This document shows, piece after piece, positions 1 through 9,135 of a DNA stretch of 43,294 nt. The notes beneath the pieces are model-generated. The model did no database searches. It was not told the DNA's origin and saw only the letters and a list, made by a program, of their open reading frames with translations. Both the position numbers and the translations under genes were made by a program. Positions within the stretch are counted from its first letter, which is position 1; every line of letters starts with the position of its first letter. Source of the stretch: Chara braunii (Eukaryota > Streptophyta > Charophyceae > Charales > Characeae); assembly GCA_003427395.1 (NCBI GenBank), contig BFEA01000170.1, positions 774,247 through 817,540 of the forward strand, written 5' to 3'.

Positions 1-369
1 AAAAAAAAAAAAAAAAAAAAAGTAACGTGCCATGTGGCGCCTGTTGAAGTGATCGAGGCTTTTCAGTCCCAGTACACCAAACAGTCGTCCGTAAAAACAG
101 GCGACTGTTTTTTGTAGAAATGTTTTTTTTTATTAGTAGATTTTGTCCTAGATTTATTTTATATATATATATATTTTTTGTTTTACCTATAGATGCCCGT
201 TCGTTTTGAACGAACGGGCAAAGGGGCAAGGCCGAATCAATTTGTCGTGAAATGCGGCTACATTCGGGCAAGTTTTGGAGCCTTGCCCTTGAGTCACCGA
301 GGACTCTCTGCACTCGCTGCAGGCGAGTTCGTTTCTTTCGGGAGGGGGGTTGTTTTGTTTTTCTTTTCT

Positions 370-377
<8 letters not shown>

Positions 378-403
<26 letters not shown>
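378..403. repeat. (TA)n microsatellite
   Basis: A simple TA run lies inside LTR A1, with a second shorter run near 473-488. The equivalent site in copy A2 has expanded to about 70 bases. The ORFs that overlap it are low-complexity artefacts. Confidence 0.9.
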
Positions 404-406
<3 letters not shown>

Positions 407-1010
407 AACCCCTCGTTTGTTGTCCTCTTCTCTCTCTTTGCCTACGGTTTACCGGGCAGTTCTGTTTGTGACGATATATATATATATTATTTTATTTTTT
501 TCTCTTCTTTTTTTCTTCTTAGTTCCTCTCCTCCCCCTGCACGTTGTGGGGGCAAAACGCTGCGCCTGTTCATGATTAGAAATGGCCAGCAGCTAGCTGT
601 CTGCGATTGCCCAAACCTGCCATTGTTAATTGTCTAGGTGTAGGCATGTTTAAATGAGTCAGAGTTAGAGGGAAAAGAGGGGAAAAGAAGGGAAGAGAAG
701 TAAGTAATGGCCACGTACGTGGCCGCGACTTTACGATAGATGCAGGGGAGGAAAATAAGAAGCAGTGAAGGACTGAAGGAACGACCGCGAATATGGTTTC
801 GGCCGTGGAACAAATGTAGCCTGGATGAGCACAACCATTTCCAGAAACACCTGGTATGGGAGAATGGCCAGGTGCTTCGAGGAACTGATGACCTTGGTTC
901 CCCTAACCAAGGCACAAAGCTCCTGGCCATTGATTTAGATCAAGGGTCAAGAGCACTGATGAATTTTGCATGGTTGTGGGCAAAGCAACTGCCCATAACC
1001 ATCAATTGGC

Positions 1011-1018
1011 TATAAAAG
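1011..1018 (+). promoter_or_regulatory. TATA box of LTR A1
   Basis: TATAAAAG stands in a GGC...GC context. The same position is kept in LTR copy A3 (33426-33433) and is altered in A2 (8579-8586, CATAAAAG, next to a small deletion). A Pol II start about 30 bases downstream would place the U3/R boundary near 1040-1050. This is inferred from sequence; no transcript evidence is available. Confidence 0.6.
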
Positions 1019-1064
1019 CTAACACTCCACCCAACAGCCTCACACTTGTGGCAGTGCTACCGAG

Positions 1065-1084
1065 GCATTTACTTGAGTGAATGC
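1065..1084. repeat. Promoter-proximal palindrome in LTR A1
   Basis: GCATTTACT / AGTGAATGC forms a 9-pair hairpin with a TG loop and one T-G wobble, about 50 bases after the TATA box. In A2 (8633-8652) the palindrome is perfect. In A3 an unrelated palindrome occupies the same position. Confidence 0.6.
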
Positions 1085-1189
1085 TGGCTGGCTGCTGCAT
1101 ACTGCTGGAGAGGGGCGGTGTTGCCGGTGGAGGTGCTGGAGTGGAGAGTGGGGGTCTGCGGTGGGCGCGAAAGTGGAGGCAGCCATAAC

Positions 1190-1600
1190 CACCACTTCAC
1201 TTTGTGAAGTGCTGGGGAGGTGATGTGCGACCATCACGGCGACGACAGCCATAGTTGGAGAGGTGGTGGGAAGGTGTTGTCCGTTCAACATGGCATCGAC
1301 AACCATTTTTCTGTAAGGTGTAGAGGTTATGCTGCACATGGCATCCATCATTGGAGAAGTGTTGTGGAGATGCGGCGCGGTTTATGCGGCAAAGACAATT
1401 TTTTTGTTGACGTACTGCGGGAGTGCTGCCAGATTTTTTTGGTGGCAGCTGTGATTTTTTGGCAGTGATGTGGGAGCGTTGCCGGATTTTTGCAGCGGCG
1501 GCCCAGGTTCTAATGGCAGTGGTGCGGAAGCGCGGCCGGTTTTTCACGGCGGTGGCGGCAATATTTTTGCACCGACTACATAAAGCGGTGGTAGGGCATT
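1190..1600 (+). repeat. Reiterated structured leader of LTR A1
   Basis: Loosely repeated units of about 50-70 bases have cores such as GAGTGCTGCCAGATTTTTTT (1421-1440) and GGGAGCGTTGCCGGATTTTT (about 1472-1491). A CACTTCAC/GTGAAGTG hairpin lies at the left edge. The same core motif is reiterated in LTR A2, once in A3, and in family B. Confidence 0.5.
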
Positions 1601-3635
1601 GGCGGAGGGAAGGTGTTGCTGAAATGGTAGTACGTTTTGAAGTGGCATGAACGTGGCGCCACAGTGACGCGGTGAAATTGGAGGAGAGTGACGACGACAT
1701 TGAGACGCTGTCAAGTTTTTGAACGTGAATGTGTATTGAGAGAGTAATGCGGCAGGTGGTCGTCACAAAGGAGTGGCGTGGATCAAATTGCCGACGACTT
1801 GTTGCGACGACCTTCTCATCTAAGGGCGCATTTCTATACGGTCTTCTTGAGTGGGTCATTTTTACAACTTCACTCGAGGTCGATCAGTTTATTGACTCAG
1901 ATTTCCTTTCACACCTGTGTGAACCCACACTTTGCTTGACCCTATTCATTGAATGTTCGTTGGAAAGGGAAAAAAAAATTGTGTGAGTCATGCATGTGAA
2001 TGAAGAAGTCTGACTTGAGTATGGGAATGCACTGGTTCTCTCTTGAACTTGTCGTTTTTGCGTGTTATGCAGGTAGGTAGAAGGGTGTTTGCAAAAAAGA
2101 TTGATTATGTCGGTTGGAGAAAAGAGAAAAGGATTGTCTTTTCGTTACTGCTCACCCGCCTGCATGCCAAAAATGATTCAATTGAAATAAAGCAGATAAG
2201 GTCAAACAGATTTAACTTTCTCCCTATAATTTACTTTTTCTATCCCGAATGACCTTATTTACCTATACCTGTCAAAATGATTCTCGTTGTCTATCTTCTT
2301 CAGTTTCTTTTTATTCCAAGTTACCCAAAACTTATGAGTGATGAGAATAAAAAAAACTACTCATGGCGAATAAAGTCTTTCTCTCGAGGAAGCATCCGAG
2401 GGGGGGTCGTATGCTTTCGGAGTCCGCCTTGTTATCGACTTGGAGTGAACCCGATTCGTCGGGGGTGGTGCTTTGCCGACTCGGTGGCGACGGCCCAACC
2501 TCTGAGATCCGAGTCTTCGAGCTCGGGCGAGGGGGAGGAGTATCCACAAGATCACTTCCTAGAGGGATACGTGCGTGTCAGAGACAAAAGAAACTTCAAC
2601 CCCTCTGAAGAAGTAGCTAATGAAGGTGAGGGTTCTCTTGGCACAGAGAAACGACCGCGGGTTTGTTTTTGATATCCTAATGATGAAGGTGAATACTTCA
2701 TCATTCAAGGAACGAGAATAGTAATTATTGCCCAGGAGGACAAAGCGACCAACAAAATTTTTATTCGCTAGATAATCCTTTTCTCCAAGCAAGTTGCATA
2801 TGGTACAAAGGTGTGGTCCAACCGAGAGTTCAAACTTCGGTCAGAAACCAGATCATTTGTTGATCTGCATGGTAGCAGTGAAATTTACTTGCAGAAGTCA
2901 TTCCTGACAGGGTTTAATTGGTGTCAACAGACCCAACCATAAGTTAAAGGTTAGGTTGTCCTTCCTAATCTTTCGTCAATATCGAGCCTCCGCCTTCGAA
3001 GCGGTGGAATAATAGTATCTTCAGTCATATAGGTTGGGAATATTAACTTTCACAGATCATCTCATCAAGTTAAAATCCTATCTTGTGCGATTTGATAAGA
3101 GTATTGATTTATTCTGTGATCCGAGAATTATAAAGGGACGAGGATTATATTGTGGGTTTCACGTTTGGTTGAGACCGTCCTAGTCGACCGACGTTCGTTG
3201 GTACCTAGGAGATCAGCGCCCTAGGGGACGAACAACGTTCGAGTCCACCTGGCGTTAACCAAACGTACTTATACTCCAGCGAGCGAGCAAACGTCCTCGA
3301 CTGACCTACCTCTGCAATTGCATGTAAAAACTTTCGCACGTGGGTTAGTAGCTCGGTAGGGATACGTCCCTGAGGGTGGTGACAGCCCCTTAGGGAAGAC
3401 AAGATGTGCCCCGCGAAAACCTATCCTGTTGTAGGGGACCGTGGGATGTACAGCTGGTGCACCCGGTTAGAGAGGCGAAGGGACAATGCAACCGTGTCCG
3501 TCTCGGCGGTTCGCGGGATTATTTATGCATTATCCTAAGTTATCTATGGTTTTGTTTTCGTTTTAACTTTTGCGTAACATAGACGGGAGGGCTCCCGCGC
3601 TTTGCAAAAAGGCGGGGGCCGATGCGCTTGACAGG

Positions 3636-3653
3636 TGACGCCGTTGCCGGGGA
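3636..3653 (+). other. Primer-binding site of retroelement A
   Basis: TGACGCCGTTGCCGGGGA lies two bases after the LTR end TTGACA. Plant Athila/Tat-type Ty3/Gypsy elements characteristically have TGGCGCCGTTGCCGGGGA at this place, a one-base difference. The site primes minus-strand DNA synthesis by a host tRNA; which tRNA is not certain from sequence alone. Confidence 0.75.
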
Positions 3654-3884
3654 TAACGACAAATTACCGTTGTCTCTAGCGGAACAACACTCGGGTAATA
3701 TTGTTGAATGATATTATGACGTAAACTAGATGTTGTTTGTAACTTGGAAGGATCTAACCACTCATTATTTTGTTTGATGAAGTGAGTGGTACTAAGAAAA
3801 GTTTTATCAGCCGGTTAAAATTGATGTCGTTAGTATTGAAATGATAAGATTGAAGGTCAAATGATTATTTCGCCTATTTATTAA

Positions 3885-4299
3885 ACCACAGGTCCCCCTC
3901 ACGAAAAAAACCTCGGGGTACCGGTAGCGCAGTTTCGCGACGGCTACCGGTAGTACAGCGTGGAAAGCCGGGCGGGCCTCCGTACGAAATTTCGCGACAA
4001 AAATTTGAAATAAATCGAATCGGCGCGACAATTATTTCACCATCAAAATGATTTTTTTTTTTTTCTGATATTTTTCCCTGAAAGATCACGACCTAATCTA
4101 CGAACCCTAAAATTTTCAGACATTTTGGTGAATTACTCTGAGCACGAAAAATTGACAAAGTTGCCGCTTGAAAAATGGCGGGATTTGGACCCGTCGGCCT
4201 CCGCACAACCCGGTGCCTCAGTACGGTTGCCGTCGCTCCGTACAACCCGGCCCTAACTCACCGGTACCAGGGGTTTTCGGTGGCGGGGGGACCTGTGGT
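3885..4299. mobile_element. MITE-like DNA transposon in the gag leader
   Basis: The left end starts ACCACAGGTCCCCC. The right end, read in reverse complement, starts ACCACAGGTCCCCCC. The inverted similarity continues for about 45 bases through a GGTACCGGT core on each side. TTAA sits immediately outside both ends (3881-3884, 4300-4303) and could be the target duplication; TA also fits because the flanks are palindromic. There is no coding capacity. It lies just upstream of a TTGCAG acceptor-like site at the start of gag, so it may have altered leader splicing. Confidence 0.7.
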
Positions 4300-4319
4300 T
4301 TAATAAAGTATGTTGCCTC

Positions 4320-5042
4320 TTGCAGGACATCGTAATGATGAAAGGAACACTTGCTTATATAAGTCCTCTCTTTGAAGGCAGCGAGGTCACCGAATTCTTG
4401 CAGGCATTTAAGAGTTTGGCAATGCGGATGAATTGGGAAGAGCATCATAAGTTTCTTTTCGTCTTAAATTTTATCGCCGAAAGGTTGATGTCTGATATAG
4501 AGTTTCTTTCGTGAGCGTCTGAAACTTGGGTTGAATTTGAGAGACTGACGCTAGCCAAGTTCCCGGAATCCCCTGAAGATAGGATGCTAAAAGGTGAAAG
4601 GAAGTTAAATAACGAGTCTGACCAGTTGGAGCGATCTTGTAAGCTTATTAAAGCTGAAAGGGTTACGCAAAATTTGGCCCAAGGAGGTCAAGGGACTTGT
4701 AAGAAAGGAAACTAAGCTATAGGTCGACACCAGTCGCAGGAAAACATTCGCACTGTTTCAGATGAAAATCTGAACCATGATGAGTGTCTGAATCAGAGAG
4801 TCAAGGCGAGCAAACCTTTTAGGATTCGCAAGCTTTGAAAATGCATATACTGTGGTTTTTTGGGTCATAAAATAAGATTTTGCAGACACCTTGACTACGA
4901 TATTAGAGAGGGAATAGTAAGCAGGCGAGAAGGTGGAGTCTGCAAAGATTGAAATCATGTGTCCGTCTTCCCTGTTCAAAACGAAGACAAATCTATTAGG
5001 GATGTTCTTTTTGATCACATGTGGGGGAGATTGAAGAATTAG
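4320..5042 (+). pseudogene. gag: Decayed retrotransposon gag with CCHC zinc knuckle
   Basis: Gag forms the particle shell and binds element RNA. One reading frame runs the full length without a frameshift but is broken by TGA (4512), TAA (4713), TGA (4836) and TGA (4950), ending at TAG (5040-5042). The first ATG is at 4335, and an acceptor-like TTGCAG precedes the frame. The N-terminal half has the retrotransposon-gag pattern: LFEGSEVTEFLQAF, then a W..F...L..F block (WVEFERLTLAKF) about 60-80 residues in. At 4842-4880 the residues C-IY-C-GFLG-H-KIRF-C fit CX2CX4HX4C exactly. After it comes LDYDIREGIV, which fits gag proteins of plant Gypsy elements as I recall them. Three of the four stops could come from C-to-T change at CGA or CAA codons. 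It is not functional as read. Confidence 0.8.
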
Positions 5043-6020
5043 AGTAAATCTCATATTTCATCTCCATCTTTCGGTCGGTCATCATTGCTACTTGAGTCCG
5101 GGGTACTTTTAGGCATTATTGAAAGGTCGTTGAACTTATCATTTGGATACCTCGGTTATCTTGGTCTTTGGTACAAAAGCTTCTAGGTATTGGGAGGAAG
5201 GCACGACATGGGACACTGACTTTTATCAGATATACTTGTGTATACTAATTGAATTTATATGAGTGTTAATTTGAATTATGTGAATATTATAAACTGGACA
5301 TGGAGGAAACTCTAACGTGACATCAACTAGATTTTAGTTACTCATACGAACTCGTGTCATTAATAATTGACATTTCTTGTGAGATAGATGCACATTTATT
5401 AGGATAAAGGAATGATTGAATCGGGTTATTATGAAATTCCATGTGAAAGCATTTGTTGTGAATAATCGTTAAATGTATTTTTTATGATTTGAATGTAATG
5501 GTTAATTGTTCATTGTCATGTTACGATCTCTTTCTGATGTAATTGTGAGCTCTGCAGGTGGTAGTGAGGCTCGTACCGGAGGCTACGCTATCATTGTTGG
5601 GAAGGTGTTGTGACCTTATTAAGACACTGGTTATAAAGGAGGCGATTACTGTTGGGTACGAGAGAAGGAGTGGTTACCTAATCTCGTATCAAGCAGGATT
5701 ACTTCACCTCTATGGCCAAGGCCTAACCAATCTGTATAGGGAGGGGATTGATGAGGTCACGACGCTGAAATCATAGGGAATATGGGGAGGATCGAATCTT
5801 AAGCGGGGCTTGATGTTGAGAAGTTATCCTCATATGGATTACACCACTCCTCGACGCATATCACAAAAGTTTAGAAACATCGGATATGATAGTTATGCGA
5901 ATTGTTTTTCTCTCTGAAGTTAGAATAAAAACAAAACTTGGACGATGACTTTTGAATGAATGGTTTCTTTCTGAGTGGTTTGTTCAGACTTGTCTGAACA
6001 ACTTCTGACATGTTGATCTA
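5043..6020 (+). other. Non-coding remainder of the A internal region
   Basis: This stretch is AT-rich and shows no domain I recognise. An open frame at 5558-5776 (72 codons) begins next to a CTGCAG acceptor-like site but has no recognisable motif and is not called. A 16-base string, GGAAACTCTAACGTGA at 5305-5320, recurs with small changes near 22487 and 43248. Confidence 0.5.
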
Positions 6021-6021
6021 T

Positions 6022-6362
6022 TGTGATATCAACCTGAAGGTTGTCGATTTTAGGTTTACCATGGGCGAAATCTGGTAACCATTCAGAGAGACAAAATTGT
6101 TGGCCGCCAGTGGGATGATGATGGGACCATTCTAAAAATGATCCTCTGTATTTTAGGCTTCCAGGGCTGAATCTGGGTCCAGGTTTTCATTTTTAGGCTT
6201 GCCAGGGGTGAAATCTGGTACTATTCCAATTGAGGAGTAGAAAACTGTTCAGTTTTAGGCTTTTGGAGGCTGAATTCAGTTTGTTGTGTTTATATTTAGG
6301 ATTCTGGCTGAATCCAGTTTTGTTCTATTTATATTTAAGCCTCTGGAGGCTGAATCCAAGTT
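6022..6362 (+). repeat. Hairpin-repeat array before the 3' LTR
   Basis: About six imperfect units share TTTTAGGCTT followed by GGCTGAATC, but differ in the bases that flank the loop. Those flanks pair with each other: AACCT/AGGTT, GGTT-ACC/GGTAACC (6053-6080), CCAG/CTGG (6161-6176), GCCAG/CTGGT (6201-6219), AAACTG/CAGTTT (6242-6282), CTGG/CCAG (6304-6317) and AGCCT/AGGCT. A further hairpin, GAACGACG/CGTCGTTC with a GAGA loop, lies at 6476-6495, 18 bases before the LTR. The position suggests a 3' RNA structure of the element; its role is unknown. Confidence 0.55.
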
Positions 6363-7899
6363 ATTGGTGAAAGTTTCGGCTTTGTTCCGGACAATTGTTT
6401 TGGATTATTGTGTATTGTAATTGTTGTTTTCACATGGAAATTTCATAAGAATCCTGACTTTGTATTTTTGATGGTGAACGACGGAGACGTCGTTCAATAG
6501 GGTCCGGGAATGCTGTCGGGGCAAATATCTTGACAAGGGTATTTGCCGAGGGGTTTCAACGTCGAACGCTGTCCGACTCTTTCGCTGAATTGAAAGACTT
6601 GATGAGCCTGACATTTGCCAAAAGTTTATTCAGACTTGGCCTATCACTGAGAGACTAAAGGTTTTCGAGCTTTAGTCCGAACGCGTGTGGCGTCCGAGAG
6701 TAACGAATGTGGTTGGCAATGCTTAGCTTTTGTCCAAGCTGCAGACGTACATTGTCGCGGAATCGCTAAAGCTAGGCCTATCTTATATAAAATAATATCG
6801 CGCGGCTTAGGTTCTAAACTGGCTAAAAATGGGTCGCTGAGATAGAGGTTGGAACCTCAATGTGAGGGAAAAAGGAAGTTTTTAGGGTCTGCGGGGCTTT
6901 CACGCCGAGGACCGGATGTGATGGCATAGTGGTCTGCTGTGAGGGTGGCTGCGAAGGCCTGCGCTGCTAACCCTACCAACCAGCTGTGGTGGTAGGCAGG
7001 CTAGCAGATAGAGCTCACTAAGCAGTAGAGGGTGGCCAGTTGGGTGTTTTAGCCCTCCATATGGAAGGGTTGCTCCTCTCTCAACGTGAGAAAGGAGCTA
7101 GCCCAGTAGGTTTAGGTATCAGACTTCCACCCAGCAGATCCTGGGATATAGCCGACTATATCTTACCCATGGGGCTAGCTCCTTTTTGGAGCAGCCTGTA
7201 GGGCCGGCGCGGTCAATTTCGGCCACACGATCGACGAGATCTCGCGGTTGGAATTAGCCGCGCGGATGAGGATGACATGACCCCTACGCGAGGATGACAC
7301 GAAAAATAAAATAAAATAAAATAAATAAATAAAATAAAAATTAAATTGTGAAAAACACCATATGGCGCTGTTTAAAGTGATCGGGGCGTTTCTGCCCCAG
7401 TGCTTCTGATGGTGCCAGTTTTTGAACGGGTACCGTTCAACTACATGTAGGGAATTTTTTTTTTTTTTTTTTTTTTTTAGATTTTTTTGGCGTAGTGCCC
7501 GTTCGGTAGGGAAGAGAGAGAAAAAAAAAAAATTAAAACGTAACGCGTCATGTGGCGCTTGTTGAAGTGATTAAGGCTTTTCAGCCCCAGTACACCAAAC
7601 AGTCGTCCGTGAAAACGGGTGACTGTTTTTTTTTTGAAGTGCTTTTTTTTAATTAGTAGATTTTGTCTAAGATTTTTTGTAGTTTTTTTTTTTTTTTTTT
7701 TTACCTATAGATCCCCGTTCGTTTTGAACGAACGGGCAAAGGGGCAAGGCCGAATGAATTTGTCGCGGAATGCGGCTACGTTCGGGCAAGTCTTGGAGCC
7801 TTGCCCTTGAGTCACCAATGACTCTCTGCACTCGCTGCAGGTGAGTTCGTTTTTTTTTTGTTTTTTTTTTGTTTTTTTTTTGTTTTTCTTTTCTTTTTG

Positions 7900-7903
<4 letters not shown>

Positions 7904-7973
<70 letters not shown>
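7904..7973. repeat. (TA)n microsatellite
   Basis: An uninterrupted TA run of about 70 bases lies inside LTR A2. The same site in A1 (378-403) is about 26 bases. Overlapping ORFs of alternating Tyr/Ile are artefacts. Confidence 0.95.
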
Positions 7974-7975
<2 letters not shown>

Positions 7976-8632
7976 TCACAAACAGAATATATATATTATT
8001 TTTTATTATTTTTTTTCTCTCTTTTTTTTTCCTTCTTAGTTCCCCTCCTCCCCTTGCAGGTCGTGGGGGCAAAATGTTGCGCCCGTTCATCATTAGAAAC
8101 GGGCAGCAGCTGCCTGCGATTGCCTGAACCTGGAATTGTTAATTGTCTAGGTGCGGGCACGTTTAAAGGAGGCAGGGTTAGAGGGAAAAGAGGGGGAAAA
8201 AATGAAAGAAAAGTAAGTGACGACCACGTACGTGGCTGCGAGTTTAGGATAGATGCAGGGAGGAAAATAAGAAGTAGGGAAGGACAAAAGGAACGACCTC
8301 GAATATGGTCGCGGTCGTGGAACATATGCAGCCCCAGAAGCTTCTAGGGGTTGATGGGACTGCACCTGTTCAGTTGAACGTGCAGTTTTGAAATGGTTGA
8401 GTACAACCATTTCCAGAAGCACGTGGCATGGGAGAATGGCTAGGTGCTTCTAGGAACTGATGATCTTGGTTCCCCTAGGGGAAAACCAGGGCACAGGCCT
8501 CCTGGCCATTGATTTAGATCAAGGGCCAGGAGCACTGACGAATTTTGCCTGGCTGTGGACAAAGCAGCTGCCCACAACCATAAAAGTCAACACTCCACCC
8601 AGCAGCCTCACATTTGTGACAGTGTTGCTGGG

Positions 8633-8652
8633 GCATTCACTTGAGTGAATGC
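8633..8652. repeat. Perfect promoter-proximal palindrome in LTR A2
   Basis: GCATTCACT / AGTGAATGC flank a TG loop, about 50 bases after the degraded TATA site. It is the counterpart of 1065-1084 and has full pairing. Confidence 0.65.
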
Positions 8653-8774
8653 TGGTTGGCTGCTGCATACTGCTGGAGAGGGGCGGTGCTGCCAGTGGAG
8701 GTGCTGGAGTGGAGAGTAGGGGTCTGCAGTGGGCGCGGAAATGGAGGCAGCCATAGCCACCACTTCACTTTGTG

Positions 8775-9135
8775 AAGTGTTGGGGAGGTGCTGCGCGGCC
8801 ATCACGGCGATGGCAGCCATAGTTGGAGAGGTGGTGGGAAGGTGCTGTTTGTTCAACGTGGCATTGGCAACCATTTTTCTATAAGGTGTAGAAGTTATGC
8901 TGCACATGGCAACCATAATTGGAAAAGTGTTGGGGAGATGCTGCGCGGTTTATGCGGCAACGACAATTTTTTGTTGACGTACTGCGGGAGCGCTGCCAGA
9001 TTTTTTTGGCGGCAACTGTGATTTTTTGGCAGTGACGTAGGAGCGCTGCCGGATTTCTACGACGACGACCTTGGTTTTAACGACAGTGGTGCGGAAGCGC
9101 TGCCCATTTTTCACGGCGGTGGCGGCAGTATTTTT
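8775..9135 (+). repeat. Reiterated structured leader of LTR A2
   Basis: This matches 1190-1600. Cores GGGAGCGCTGCCAGATTT (about 8985), AGGAGCGCTGCCGGATTTC (about 9041) and GGAAGCGCTGCCCATTTTTC (about 9093) are spaced about 50-55 bases apart. Their cores are better kept than in A1 (AGCGCTGCC intact in all three). Confidence 0.55.

Larger units (their letters stand above)
1..3633 (+). mobile_element. 5' LTR of retroelement A (partial, copy A1)
   Basis: This segment matches, nearly collinearly and at roughly 90% by eye, the stretch from about 7537 to 10844 plus 17560-17976. It begins inside the LTR because the window starts in its poly-A tract. It ends in TTGACA at 3628-3633, directly before a plant-Gypsy-like primer-binding site, which is why it is called an LTR. 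It contains a TATA box (1011-1018), a promoter-proximal palindrome, a reiterated structured leader (about 1200-1600), and a 3' module from about 3165 onward that is also recognisable in family B. No conserved protein is visible. The missing first kilobase can be read from the 3' copy, which starts at 6514. The LTR assignment is an inference from the flanking signals and the two copies. Confidence 0.75.
3634..6513 (+). mobile_element. Internal region of retroelement A (gag only)
   Basis: The 2.9 kb between the two A LTRs holds, in order: the primer-binding site, a leader carrying a 415-base MITE, a decayed gag (4320-5042), about 1 kb without recognisable coding, a hairpin-repeat array and the 3' LTR. 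I find no protease, reverse transcriptase, RNase H or integrase motifs. The LTRs (about 4.7 kb when rejoined) are longer than the inside. This is the plan of a non-autonomous element that keeps only gag (TR-GAG/LARD-like). A large deletion of pol from an autonomous element is the alternative. Confidence 0.65.

Noticed and set aside
2363-2608. Frame conserved between LTR copies A1 and A2 (2363-2608 and 10034-10243)
   Set aside because: The copies are so similar that all frames are preserved, including antisense ones; there is no excess of silent change visible and no domain.
5558-5776. 72-codon frame after a CTGCAG acceptor-like site
   Set aside because: No recognisable motif and no second copy to test conservation.
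7812-8127. Frames across the (TA)n run
   Set aside because: Alternating Tyr/Ile from a microsatellite.
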